From: Moringa oleifera
Taxonomy: Eukaryota > Streptophyta > Magnoliopsida > Brassicales > Moringaceae
Direction: 5' to 3'
Length of the DNA stretch: 64,000 nt
NCBI GenBank assembly: GCA_021397835.1
Contig: JAJFZO010000889.1
Location: forward strand, 2,232,001 to 2,296,000
In this document: piece after piece, positions 22,561 through 34,400 of the stretch
Layout: each line of letters opens with the position of its first letter
Numbering within the stretch: the stretch's first letter is position 1
Position numbers and translations under genes: made by a program
Notes under the pieces: model-generated
The model's input: only the letters and a program-made list of their open reading frames with translations
What the model was told of the DNA's origin: nothing
Databases searched by the model: none

Positions 22561-25500
22561 AAAATTTTTACTGTCCCTTAATTTTTTTATTATTTAAAAA
22601 CATTTAATTACTATCACGAGTTGCACATAATGCTTTTTTATTTGTATTTATTTCCAATCATATTGTATTAAGTTTTAAAAATATTTCATTGATTATTCCT
22701 AAAAAATCAAAATTTAGAATATTATTTAATTAAAAATCATTAATCTACAAAAAAATTTAAAAACTCAGATTCATATATTTTGATATATATTACAATAAAT
22801 TGACATCAAAAACATGCTCTTATTTATATGATAATAATTATATATAGCACCAATTCTTATTTACACATTATTTGGCTTAATGCATTGGCACAATTCCATC
22901 ATCTACTAAAAAATTATAATTAAGTTGTCATTTTGACAATGTCAACGAATCCATATAAAACACAAGCTCACCGACACAATAAAATAAATAAATAGTAATG
23001 TGGAGATAAATTTTTATTTGAATCACATTTATATTGTGGTAATTACTATGTTGAGGGATAATATAAATTATAATCAGAAATACTAAAGGACTTCACATGG
23101 TTATATAGAACCTAAGCATAGAATTTATTTAAAGTCATTAGAAATTTAAACTTGATTATAATCTTAAAAGGTTACGCCTATTAAAAATAAATTTATAATT
23201 TTTTATTGATATAATTTATGTCGATATTTTTAAATAAGTAAAATTTATTTTTATAATTTTTATATTAATTTTAAAAAATAATAAAATATATCCTATCATT
23301 TTATCTTGTTTGATTAACATATATGAATATTTTTATAAAAATAAACTCAAATTATATTAGCCAAAGATCATGCTTCGTAATTTGTATTGCATATGGAGCA
23401 AAATCCATGAAAACGTGATGTTTCTCCTAACTTTATTCCGAAGCATAAAATTTAATATCACTTATAATATATGATGTTGGCTATATCTCGTGTAGGGCAC
23501 ATGTTGGGCTATTTCTCTTAGGTTCATTTGAATTTTAAGGAGTGCAAGTAAAGAACCATTATATTGGGCGGTTTTAAAGGATGTTAAATGAATAGAAAAT
23601 ACCCTTTTAAGAACCACCACATGAGTTATATATGGCTAAGCTATAATTAGGGGTCTTAATAAATGTAGTTATAGAGGGCATATCTTGGGATGCCCACATC
23701 CCCTTCGCAAAGACCAACTACTTGATTTTTCTAATTGAAAAGGAAAACCCTAGCTTCCCACTACACCTAAGTCCTCGTCATCTTATTAATTATCATAATT
23801 AATCTCGTCTAATTTGAATGCTCGTAAATTTCCAGAACTACCATAGTCGCTTGTGAAATGTTAAACTTTTTTACCAGTATGAATATATATTTTTTACTGA
23901 TTTGAATTGATATGTGTTTTTAATAAAAAATTTTTTTAAAAAAATAAATTTAATTATTAATTTTATTAAATTATTATATATTATCATTTTATCAAAAATT
24001 CAATATAATTCAAAGCAATTGAGAATCTAAATCTTATAAATATATAAAATGTGTAAATGAATCTTTCGTAGTCATCATGTAATTAGTTAGTGTTTGTATG
24101 CAGGACGACATGGTTGATAATTACTTTTGGATGATAGTAATGTTGGGTCTTATCAACATAATTAACAAGCTTAATCCATTAATTACATGCTTCTAGATCT
24201 TGTTAATTTGCCATAAGAAGTTTTGTAACATAATTATTAGCTATCCACATATATTTTAATGCAATTAGTTATTAGTTCATGACGATAATAATAAATAATT
24301 GATAATGATAAATTTTGTTTGTTGATCAAATCATTTTATATAAACTTTATACATTTTTTATTAAAGATTGTTTTTACGATGAAAACAAATATTCTTACAA
24401 AACAAATTTTTGATGATGTAGAATTTGAAAGTTTAAACGTTTATACCATCATAACTTTTGGCTTATTACATCTTGAATATGGATGTTATATAGTCAGCAT
24501 CAATTTAATTATATCAAAATTTATTAATATTTATAATTTATCTTATATTATAGGTTCTATTACTTTTACAAATATTTTTATAATTAAAATTTTCACATTT
24601 TTAAAACATATATTTAAGCTTATAAAGATTGAAAATCTTGTTCGCTAAGGGCTTGGTCCCTTTGGATTTAGTGTGTATATATATATATATATACTAAAAT
24701 TAAATTTCAATTGTATTTTTATACTATTATTTGATTCGGACCTTCCTTGAACTATTTGGTTCTTTAAAATTTAATTTTGACTTAATGCATAAAATGGTTA
24801 AAAATTACTGTAATTTAAAAATTAAAATAGATATTATTTGATAATAATATAATAAAAAATTAAACAAGTAATCATATTTCTTCTTATTGGCATGGCCTGT
24901 CATGCATTTAGACGCACACCGTGCACGACACATACATGAACTTGGGCGATTCTAAAGGAGCATTAAGACACAAAGCAAAAGCGAAAGCAAAAACAAAAGC
25001 AATTAAAATACCAAATCCAGATGCTTTTATTAAGTACAAACTATGAAACGGAGTCTCTAAACATAGTATTCGATGTGCCAAGAAAGTGGAGCATGCCACC
25101 CTAAGTGTTAGCTGCCTCAAAATACCCATTAAATACGATTAGTGATAAAAAAGAATATTTTGAATTAATAATTAAGCTAAGATTAGGGGTGTGATTAAAG
25201 AATCAATTATGTAATTAAAAGTGATAGGGAGTGGAGGTGGAGGTAGAGAGCTGTTCATAAAGGGCAGCACCTGAAATGACGAAAAAGAGATTCCATTTTT
25301 GTAATTTTAGTAAGTTAATGGGGTGGGATGATCCTCTGTTGAGTTGCATGGGAAGAGAATGGTGTGGCAACAGTTGATTGGTTGTCAGGTTTTTAACATC
25401 CTGGAGATAGAATATATTATGAGTTTTTGCAGCAATGAGCTGTCGCCAATCAGAGGGGTGTTTTCTTTTTTTTTTTTTTCCAAAGAAGGGGCTGTTTACA

Positions 25501-26779
25501 TGCATATCCTCCAGCTTTCCTGCAAATGTCTATTGAGATAGTGACCATCACGAAAACGACTTGCTTGATGCATTAGGGGACCCACGTCACATGCCTCCAC
25601 CAATACCTGCAGGAAAAAGAGAAACGGGACCCACATGAAATGCTAGGGCCCCACACCTGTAAAAATAACAATAATAATGCCCGTAGCCTAAAAATCAGTA
25701 AAGGCAGCAGGAGGGGCCTCTCTTCTGCTCCCTACCAGAAGCAGGCTCCACGAGCACCCACCAATCAAATGCCTCGCAACGAGTGAAAAGAGCAACTTCG
25801 TATATGATCCTGGAAGGCTCCGGCTTGAAACTCGAATGCCCATTTCAAGAAACGGTGTTTAAAATCCTGGGTCTGCCCATTTGTCCACTAAAATTGCTCG
25901 GGAAGACGGAATTTTTGGGAGAAACGGTGTGTTACAGAGCTGGGGATTTTCGTCGAACAGGTAGAAGGCAGGAAATTGCGAACCCAAGCAATGGCCATGG
26001 AACGGATGGCTGAAATTCACAAAAAAGGAGAATCCAATCGAGGCACCGTACACGTGTGATAGCAGTGAACATGTGCAGAGAGTACGTACGCACAATCAAG
26101 AAAGAAAAGAAAGAAAGAGGACGTCAGATCGTGGATCAGAAGGGAGAGGCCATGTGCAGCTCTGCCTAGGGGAACCTTGTTTGTCAGTTACTGCTAAAAG
26201 ACCATAGTACACATTTACACAGTGAAAGAAAAGGATAGGAAAGGAAAGGAAAAGAAAAAGGCTTTTTAAATTAGTTAAATTAATTTTTGGAAAAGCGAAA
26301 AATAAAAAGAGAAAGACAAGTTGCTTTTTAGGGAATTGATTAAAAAAGGGAGTACGTGGCAGGAAGTGGGCATTGTGTTGTTTGAATGTTAGCAATGAGG
26401 TTGGCTTTGGCTTTGGCTTTATGGCTTTAATTTTATTTTTTTTTCACTTTTTAACACAAAAAATATTGAAAAGGCTGCGACTCCCAACGGACACGTCTAT
26501 GTGGAGGGATCCAATCATGTGGTGCTTCTTTTTAGGATCCTCTCTCTTTATTCATCTTTTGTCTTTTCCTTTTCTCCTCTTTCATTTCCTCTTAATCAAA
26601 TCTTTTTAACTTTTTTCCTCAACATGTACATGTTCCCCTCATCTCAATTTGTGTTGATGTTTTTAAATAATATATTAAGTAAAATTTATATTTATATTAT
26701 CAATTAATTTTTATATTAAAAAATAATCAAATCAAATCAAAATTTGATGCATGATCTAAATTAAAACTTAATTTAAATA

Positions 26780-27070
26780 ATTATAAAAATAAAAAAATAT
26801 TTTTATTATTAAGATACCTCAAAACGAATTATTTGCTTTATTTCAGGTTTATTTTTCAAATTTGGATAGATTTATTTTTTGTGAATTTTTAAAAATTTTA
26901 ATAGTATAAATTAAAAAAATATATTTACAGTACTAAAAAAATTTTGAGACTTTTTTGATGATAGTTTAAATAATTTTTTACATCTTAAAAAAATTTCAAT
27001 AAAAATTTGTTATTCGAAATCTTCAATTTGAAAACTCTAATTTTTAAATTTTTTTGATAATATTTAATTT
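26780..27070 (+). repeat. AT-rich dispersed repeat, copy B
   Basis: TTTGATGATAGTTTAAATAA, TTTTTTACATCTTAAAAAAA, AAATTTGTTATTCGAAATCT and TCAATTTGAAAACTCTAA align in order with the copy at 18130-18260. Confidence 0.45.
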
Positions 27071-27698
27071 ATTTTAAATACATAAATCAATATTTAGAAT
27101 ATATTTTTTAAACACAAGAGTTTGATTGATAAAATAAGATAAAAATTATAATTTTATAAGATTTTTAATCTTAATTTTTAATGATAATTTTTATTATATT
27201 ATATTATATTTATTATTTTTTAAAAAAATTAGCACAATTTACATAAAATATCTTAATCGTATGCATCTTTTTTTTTCATAATTATGACTTTGATAGCTTC
27301 ATATCATGTATCAATGAAAGTAACCATAATATTTTCATTTGTAGGATATTACATATGTTACTTACTTTGAAATATGTTGATATGTAAGTAAAATTTTTAA
27401 GTTTTATATTATTTAAAAGTCACATTACTAGCCAATATTTAAGATGTTTATTCTTCGTGTAGATTTGATTTAAAATTATTAAATATTATATTTTAAAATT
27501 AATTTTAAATTAAAAATTTATGATATGATGTATATATATATGTATTGATGATATAAAATCGATCATCAATGGGATCCTTTTTATAATTATTATTTTTTTA
27601 ATTTTAAAATATATTTTTCAAAATGGTTGTCAATTTATCAAAATTGGGTTTCTTAAATTTGTACTAACAATATCATGTTTTGACAATTTAATATTTTA

Positions 27699-27734
27699 AA
27701 TTTTCTTTCACATTTCAAAATGTGAAAGAAAATT
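27699..27734. repeat. 17-bp perfect inverted repeat with 2-bp loop
   Basis: AATTTTCTTTCACATTT (27699-27715), CA, then AAATGTGAAAGAAAATT (27718-27734). The arms are exact reverse complements, so the DNA or an RNA copy would form a tight hairpin. No terminator or gene end is adjacent. Confidence 0.85.
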
Positions 27735-27929
27735 AAATTTCCATATTATGAAATAGATCGTGAAACTTTTTAATGTTTTTAATTTTATGAAATCATAAGA
27801 AACAATATGTAAAAGTTACATGTATCATTTTTATCTTATATTATCAAATAAATTTTGATATTTTAAAAATAAAAATTAAATATTAATTTGTCAATTGAAT
27901 CTACATTAAATTTTACTTTAAGAGTGTTT

Positions 27930-28200
27930 CCTTAGTTTAAAATTAAGTGTATTTTTTAGTTAAAATATTAAAAAATAATTCAAATAAATTATGCACTATA
28001 TTTTGAGTTCATCGTTCACTTTTGTACAAGTTTCAATTACAAGCTATGCTTTATGAATCTTTTAAAAATATTTTTAATTTTATTTTTTTAATTATGATAG
28101 GTTATACCTTTTTTTACACCTATAAAAATTTTGAAATCAAATTTATTATGCAAAATTTTAGTTTAAATATTTCAAATTATTTGATATTTTATTAAGTTTT
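27930..28200 (+). repeat. AT-rich dispersed repeat, copy C
   Basis: TTCAAATAAATTATGCACTA, then TATTTTGAG, ATTATGATAGGTTATACC, TTACACCTATAAAAATTTTG and TATGCAAAATTTTAGTTTAA line up with the copies near 21.2 and 18.1 kb. Confidence 0.45.
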
Positions 28201-29152
28201 AATTTGATTTAAATTGATAAATTAATATTTAATTTATATTTAAAAAAGAACATAGTTGTTGGAACGTTCAATCTTTTCTTTTATCTTTTCTCCTTTATTT
28301 TTTTGTCTATATTTGAATTTTAGTGGCAAGAGATCTTGGGATTGGCTTGAAATTTTTGATTGCTCAACTAATTGGCCCTATTATAATCATGATTAAGAAT
28401 TAAAATTAACTTTTAAAATTCATGACAGAGGAAATTGTTAGTTCCTTTTTTAACAACAAGCCCATGTTTTCAACTTTTGATTAAATTTGGAAAAATAAAT
28501 CACTCTACCATCACTTTCTCTTAAGTGTGCATTACCATTTCTAAATTAAAAATCTACAACTTCTCTTACTTCAATTTATTATTAACAAGCTTAAATTTAT
28601 AATTTGCTGATCTTAATTTGAAAATGTCATGTTTTAACAGGATTTGTTGTCTGTAAAATTTAATTGAGTTTAATCATCAAAATTATTTTGGAAATTAAAT
28701 AAGAGAACATAATTTGGCCATCATCATGACAAAGAGGAAGCAAAGAGAGATTGGAAAAAGGCTAAGAAATGATTTATGATTATTGTCTGGGTTACAGGAA
28801 ATTGTTTTTCCCATCACCCCATCCCATGGGGATGGATTTTGCCCTTCTTTTTCCTTTTCCTCTTTTTTTTTTTACAGCAGAGAGAGGGAGAGAGAGGATT
28901 GACTTTCCAATTACGACCTAATCATTCCCGCACGGCTCAGTGAAATCCATGTCCGTGATCTTTCGCCTAAACCCCACGTGAACTCTCCCCCTCTCTCTGT
29001 ACTTCTTTTGATGCAACTAATTTTTTTTCTTCCATTTTGTAACCTCATCTTCTTCTCCACTCCCGTAGTTTGGTTGATCTCCAGCTTTCTCTCTGCACAG
29101 GGAACACAGTAGCCAATTACAAGACAAGTCCCAATTTTACAGAATTCTCGGA

Positions 29153-29178
<26 letters not shown>
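29153..29178. repeat. (CT)n microsatellite
   Basis: A near-pure CT run just beyond the 3' end of the HD-Zip gene. On the minus strand it reads (GA)n and would lie in the 3' UTR or just past it. Confidence 0.85.
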
Positions 29179-29185
<7 letters not shown>

Positions 29186-29272
29186 CGGATTCCCAGTTTT
29201 GCAGCTTCCTTATTTCCCCATCACCTGCTTCCTATCATCATCACATATACATATGAAAATTTAGTCGTCTAG

Positions 29273-30683
29273 CTAGTTCCATTGGTCTGGGCAGTACCAT
29301 TGGAGAGTGGGAGCTTGCTCATCAGAGAAGAAATTGCACGTCTCCTCTCCGCTGAAGAAGTTGTGCTCCTCCATCTTCACAAACTGGGGTTGGTACGTTC
29401 TCGAGGAGAACTGGAAACAGCTCAAGGAAGATGGTGAAGATGAAGAAGAGATCAAGAGATGCTGATTCTGGAGCACCCCTGCGGAAGATGAGATCGCTGC
29501 GTTGGGGCTGTTATCTTCGTTCAGGATGGCGCTCGAATCACTGTCTGATGAGCCGTCCTTGAAGTCTGCTGCAGGGAAAAGAGAGGCCCCAACTCCATTG
29601 CTCCTTGCGTTGAAGCTATCGAAGTTGAGCTCCGGTGTGTCTGATGCAGCACCTCCTAGAGGAGTAGTAGCGGTGGCCGCAGGAACAGTAGCAGCAGCAG
29701 GAGGTGGTTCACTCTGTTCAAGGGTTTTGTTATCAGTCTCAGACACAATTATTTCTTCCTTCACTGAAAGATTGCTCTCCGTGTTCTCTTCATTGAGCTT
29801 CTCCTTCAGCTCTCTTATCTGTGAACATAAACAAGTCAATACGATTTACCAATGCAAAAAAGAAAACTTCTGTTTGATAACACAGGAAATATGTCAATAA
29901 AATCCCTATAAAATTTCTCTCTTTTTACATGGTAAGGAAACAATCAATACCTCTTTGAGAAGAGCTTCGTTGTCGCGTTGGAGGGCATCGTAATTGAGCT
30001 TGAGAGTTTCATAGTTGGCTTTGAGGACTCCATAATCTCTCTCCAATTGCTTGGTTTTCCAGCGAGCACGACGGTTTTGGAACCACACAGCCACCTGCCT
30101 CGGCTGCAGGCCTAATTCTTGTGCTAGCTTCACTTTCCTCTCTGGTTCAAGCTTGTTTTCCACCTCGAAGTTTTTCTCCAGGGCCTTGACTTGATCTACG
30201 CTTAACCGCCTTTTCTTCTCGGCGATATGGCCAACCTCTTCCACGCAGCCTTCTTCGTCCAAGCCGTCAAGCATGGACTGGAATTCTCTTCCATAAACAT
30301 GGGTATTTCTTGGGCTGTGTTCGTCTGAAATCCAAAGAGAAAAGAAACAGAGAGTTAGTGTTGGATCAACACAAGAGTTATCAATTGAACAGAAACTAGA
30401 AAGGTAATAAAGCATGAAAGATTCTGAAACAGGAAATACATGTGACTTGGTTTAGCATAAATAGCAAACATGAATTCTGAAAGTTATTCTTTCATTGAAA
30501 ACTGGTTAGGTTGATTTGATTGTGTAAAAAGGCAAGAGACAAGAAAACATGACATGGGTACGTCTGAATCTGGGAAATGAACTATTGGAAAGCTAAATTA
30601 AATGGGATTCTTTATTAAAAACCTGTTGTTGGGCAGATGGAAATCAACGCACCCAAGGAATCTGAGCTGCCAAGTCTCTTCAT
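29273..30683 (-). CDS. HD-Zip class I homeodomain-leucine zipper transcription factor (ATHB5/6/16 type)
   Basis: Three exons, 30683-30623, 30324-29951 and 29818-29273, with GT-AG introns of 298 and 132 bp; 326 residues against about 311 for ATHB6. The start [20 protein letters not shown] and the end DQWN are both typical of the ATHB5/6/16 group. The homeodomain lies at about 57-113 with the recognition helix [11 protein letters not shown]. The leucine zipper follows directly, with Leu at 114, 121, 128, 135, 142 and 149; the second intron interrupts it after residue 145. A Ser-rich acidic C-terminal half contains SVKEE and SGEE..NFFSDEQ blocks shared with relatives. Members bind CAATNATTG-type sites as dimers in the nucleus and act in ABA and growth responses. 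The reading frame is complete and intact. Confidence 0.96.
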
Positions 30684-31310
30684 AGCTTTGAAGTGGTTAG
30701 AGAAAACAAACTCTCGGGAGATCTAATTGGATCAAGAGCCTCTTAGCTTCTTGTCAAGGTCCCTTTTGGTTTCTAGCAATTCAGTGGATCTTTTTAAGAG
30801 CTCGAGAGGGTTTTGTCTATAGAGAAGTTTTTATAGGTACAAAGGAAAATTCCCTCGTCCAATTAAAACTACACCAGAAACTCTTATTGCAGAGCTGATG
30901 ATGTATGCGACCGTACAACCACCTCTCTCTCTCAACTCCCCCATCTTTCTTCTCCTTCCCCAACACTTCACCCTCTGATCCCATCAACAGAAACCCACAA
31001 TACCCACCAAGCAAAGAAGCGTTCAGGATCACATAACCCAAACCCACAAGAGAAGTAATCAATCCAACAAAACTCTCTCACTTCACCCCTTTCGTCTACT
31101 CTCTTTCACATCCTTGCTCTCGCACTTACCAATCTAAATTTCGAAATCTATAGTCTACGACTGTTTGTCTACAAAGAAAACCAGATAGAGAGAGAGGGAG
31201 AGGGACAGAGAGAGAAGGCTCGTAGAGAGAGAGAAAATATCAGTGAAGCAGTTTACAACCGAGCTGGCCTTGCAAGCTTTCTCTGGGTTTAAATAAACCA
31301 ACTCGGGTCA
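30684..31310 (-). promoter_or_regulatory. 5' leader and proximal promoter of the HD-Zip gene
   Basis: On the minus strand a pyrimidine-rich CTCTCT leader (31185-31240) lies below a TTTATTTAAACC TATA-like element (about 31285-31300). A consensus GTAAGT donor sits at 31129-31124. CCTATAAAAACTTCTCTATAG at about 30822-30842 can be read either as a proximal TATA box or as the pyrimidine-AG end of a leader intron. If the start is upstream and the leader is not spliced, an 81-codon upstream frame (31062-30817) would precede the main ATG. The two readings cannot be settled from sequence alone. Confidence 0.5.
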
Positions 31311-34300
31311 GATACAGGGTTAGAATCTGACTGGGGTTAGGCTCACTGCAGTTGGGAAATGAAATGAGCCCAAAATTCATGCCAAATGCAATTTTCACTG
31401 GCTATTGCCGGTGTTAGTCGTCCAGACCCTTTTGGCTGATAAAGAAAGTTTTTTTTTTTTTTTTCAATTTTTAATACACTCCTACTCACCAGTTATTCGG
31501 CTCGGCTCAGCTGAAAGCTAAAACTTCAAACCAGGAAGATTTGATTAGCGTCAGCATATCATGGCCGTCACTCGCCTGGTCGGTGCGATCAATTGCCTAT
31601 TACTTTTCCATGCAAATCCCCTTTTTTTTTTTTTTACATTTTTACTTTTCATTGCTAGCGGTAAAAATGTTTCATATCACATCTGTGTAATGTCAAGGTG
31701 TGTATCAGTGTGTGAATCATAGACATAATTGTGAGAAAAAACAGAGGTGCAAAGTAAAACAGCAACAATGTTAACAACTTATTTTACGGCTTAGCAAAAG
31801 AGATTTAATTTTCACAAGTTTCATTTAAAGGCTATAAAGTAGTAGGTTTAAGTTTATGAGCTTAATTAGATTCTTCAAATCACTTCATTTATAATCCTAT
31901 AGTCGTTATCACCGCAATAAGCAAGAAATCATGTCTCCAATTTCTTATTTATGGAAATAGTTGGTTTCTCTCTCCGTACAGCTTTTGAGGCACACCAAAA
32001 TTAATTTTCAAAATTAATAAAAAAATGCATGACAGACAAAAACAAGTAAATTAAAATTTAATGAAATTCTGGCAAACCCTAAATAAGCATGAAAAGAATA
32101 TGGCGAATAAAGATAGAATTGTCTTGGCTATTTATATGCTCAAATATAAGGTAATTCTGAAAGTGAAGGGTCTTGAGAACTTTTGCTTTTGTTCCACATA
32201 GAACATCAATCAACTAAAGGGTTTTAAGGAACTGCTCTAATATTTCCTTTTTCCTTTTCCTTTCTTAGAAGGATATCCAAACAAACAGAAAATTCACCCT
32301 TCCACCACCCATTAAATTAAATTAAAAACATGGTTTTCTCATATTAAAATTAATATGAATATTAATTATCCTCTCTTCTCAGGAAAAAAAAAAAATATTA
32401 CCAGCAGAGGTGGGAAACTTTTGAATTCACTTCTTTTAGGTAAAGAAACATGGGCAGGGCCACAAGGGAATCAGAATGAGTGGCAACCGTTGTTGTTAGT
32501 GAAGATGGGAGGTCGGCCTGTCGCAAGTGGCATCATCGGGCCTAAACATGGGCCACGGCCAGAGAAATGTTGTCACTGTACTGCTCTTAATTCGGCTCGT
32601 GTCATGCTGATCAATGTTCAAAACTACAACAGCAGAAGTAGAATCGAATTTAGCGAAATTGTTTACTTAACTACAAAAAATTAGTCCCGGAATAAAATTT
32701 ACATGTTTTTATTACATTCTGATATTTATTTATTTTTTTAATTTGAAGAGTTATTTAACGCTTGACGAGATATCGAATAATAATGTCACATGTAAGCATT
32801 AGATCATTAAAATTAGAGTTCAAATCAATGGGACATTTTCAAAGAGAAGAAGACTACACAGATCAAACTAATCCATATGGGTAACGTGTTTGGTAAAGAA
32901 GAGTTGATGAGTTTCTGTCACAGCAACCCCTGGATCGTATGGTCAATTTATCTTATATTGTCAAGGAGGATAAAAAGGGCATTTAACCAAAATTCTCCAA
33001 GCTGTGATAAGCAAGCACAAGTGGGATTTTAGCTGTAACATGGCAACAGAAATTGGAGCCCACTACCATCAAAGCAAAAAAGAAAAAAAAAAGAAAAAAA
33101 AATGGGACCCATGTATTTTTTTTGGATGACAACAACACGTGTGAAGTTGGGTTCTTAACACTTTGGAAAATGTTAACCCCACAGGAGAAAGAAAAGAGTT
33201 ACTGGGCATGTGAGACCTCTGCGACATTTTACAAAAAAGAAGATGAAAGCAAATCATCAAATGCTTTTCACCCATGAAAGGTATGCCAGGTAAAAGTTGG
33301 TTCTTTGATGCTATATTGTGGGGATGGTCCCGATCATCAGTGAATCCTCAGTTCTCAGAGCTCCATCTTAAGCCCAACCCAACTGTAACCAAAGAAGAGT
33401 GTCATACGAAATTGATTGTAGATTAAAGAAGAAATTATTCCATTGTATTCAACAATTCTTGTCTAACTCTCGAGTGCTTCATTTGCATAATTGCATGTTA
33501 GGATAAGGATGGAGGAGCAAGTAGCTTAAATTCCCTTAACACTAATGATTAGGAAAATAAATAATTATCTTATTTTCTTACCAAACTATATGCTATCACC
33601 TCAAAATTTTTCAAGGCCGCGTATGATAAAGAATATTTACAATGACTTATTGAAATCTAATAAAAAGTTACATGTTTAGACAAATAATTTCTTCCCTGGT
33701 GGTTTTTTAATGGCCAAGGATGTCAAGTTTTGCATCACATGCAAAATAGTTAGTGTTTTCATGATCTGTACTTCTGTAGGTCATGATGTTATGCCTTTTA
33801 TAAGTTGTGCACAAAAAAAAAAAAAAAAACGAGAAGAAATTTCCAGCTAGTAGATGGAATTGGATCTATGGGGGAAGGAGGCACACGGGTCGAATCTAAG
33901 ATTTATTCACTCAAAACGATCAATAGAAAGGATGAGAGCCTCAAACCAATCATGACTGTGGGCATGGGGCAGAGTTGTGGCAGCAGGGTGTGATTGAGCA
34001 TGGGATGCATTGATTGTTGTCGCTGACTTGCTCATCACAGATCCCACGCAAACACTTTTGGTTCATCTACTCATCATTGTTGTAGGAAAATTGTGAGTAC
34101 TTGACAAAGGAGCACAAGCTACAATGCCATGGCAGATTCCTGATTTGGATAATGATAATTCCTTAAAGATGCCTACAAGGAAAAAGAAAATGCTTACAGA
34201 TAATGATTAATCTTACTTAAAAAAACATGGTACCAGTCAAAGGACCTGAAGCCTGGTCAAGAGAAGCCATCATATGGTATCCAAGCTGGTGGGTACTGAA

Positions 34301-34400
34301 TGATGTCATCTTATCCTAATGAGAGTAAGATGAGCCTGAATCATTAGCCAAGTTGCCTCCCAAACCTGCTCAAGAATTTGATGGTCTATAAAGTTTAGGT
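31311..34400. other. Intergenic, no confident gene
   Basis: Upstream flank of the HD-Zip gene. It has poly-T and poly-A tracts (near 31450, 31622, 33075-33100, 33811-33828). Short ORFs at 32355-32684, 33053-33277 and 33805-33993 have no recognisable domain and overlap antisense frames. No repeat family or RNA gene is recognised. Confidence 0.5.

Larger units (their letters stand above)
16560..29000. other. Gene-poor AT-rich desert
   Basis: About 12 kb of very AT-rich DNA without a supported gene. It contains TA microsatellites (about 19321-19337, 21378-21398, 24675-24692), several copies of a diverged AT-rich repeat, a hairpin at 27699-27734, and less AT-rich islands at about 18.42-18.60, 22.14-22.56 and 25.5-26.55 kb. 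Open frames such as 24319-24648 are A/T-composition artefacts rich in Ile, Phe, Lys and Asn. Confidence 0.6.

Noticed and set aside
24319..24648. 109-codon open frame
   Set aside because: Built from Ile, Phe, Lys, Asn and Leu in very AT-rich DNA with no domain, promoter or splice context; expected by composition.
33880..33900. GGGTCGAATCTAAG resembling a tRNA B-box
   Set aside because: No A-box at the right distance and no acceptor stem; not a tRNA or SINE by sight.
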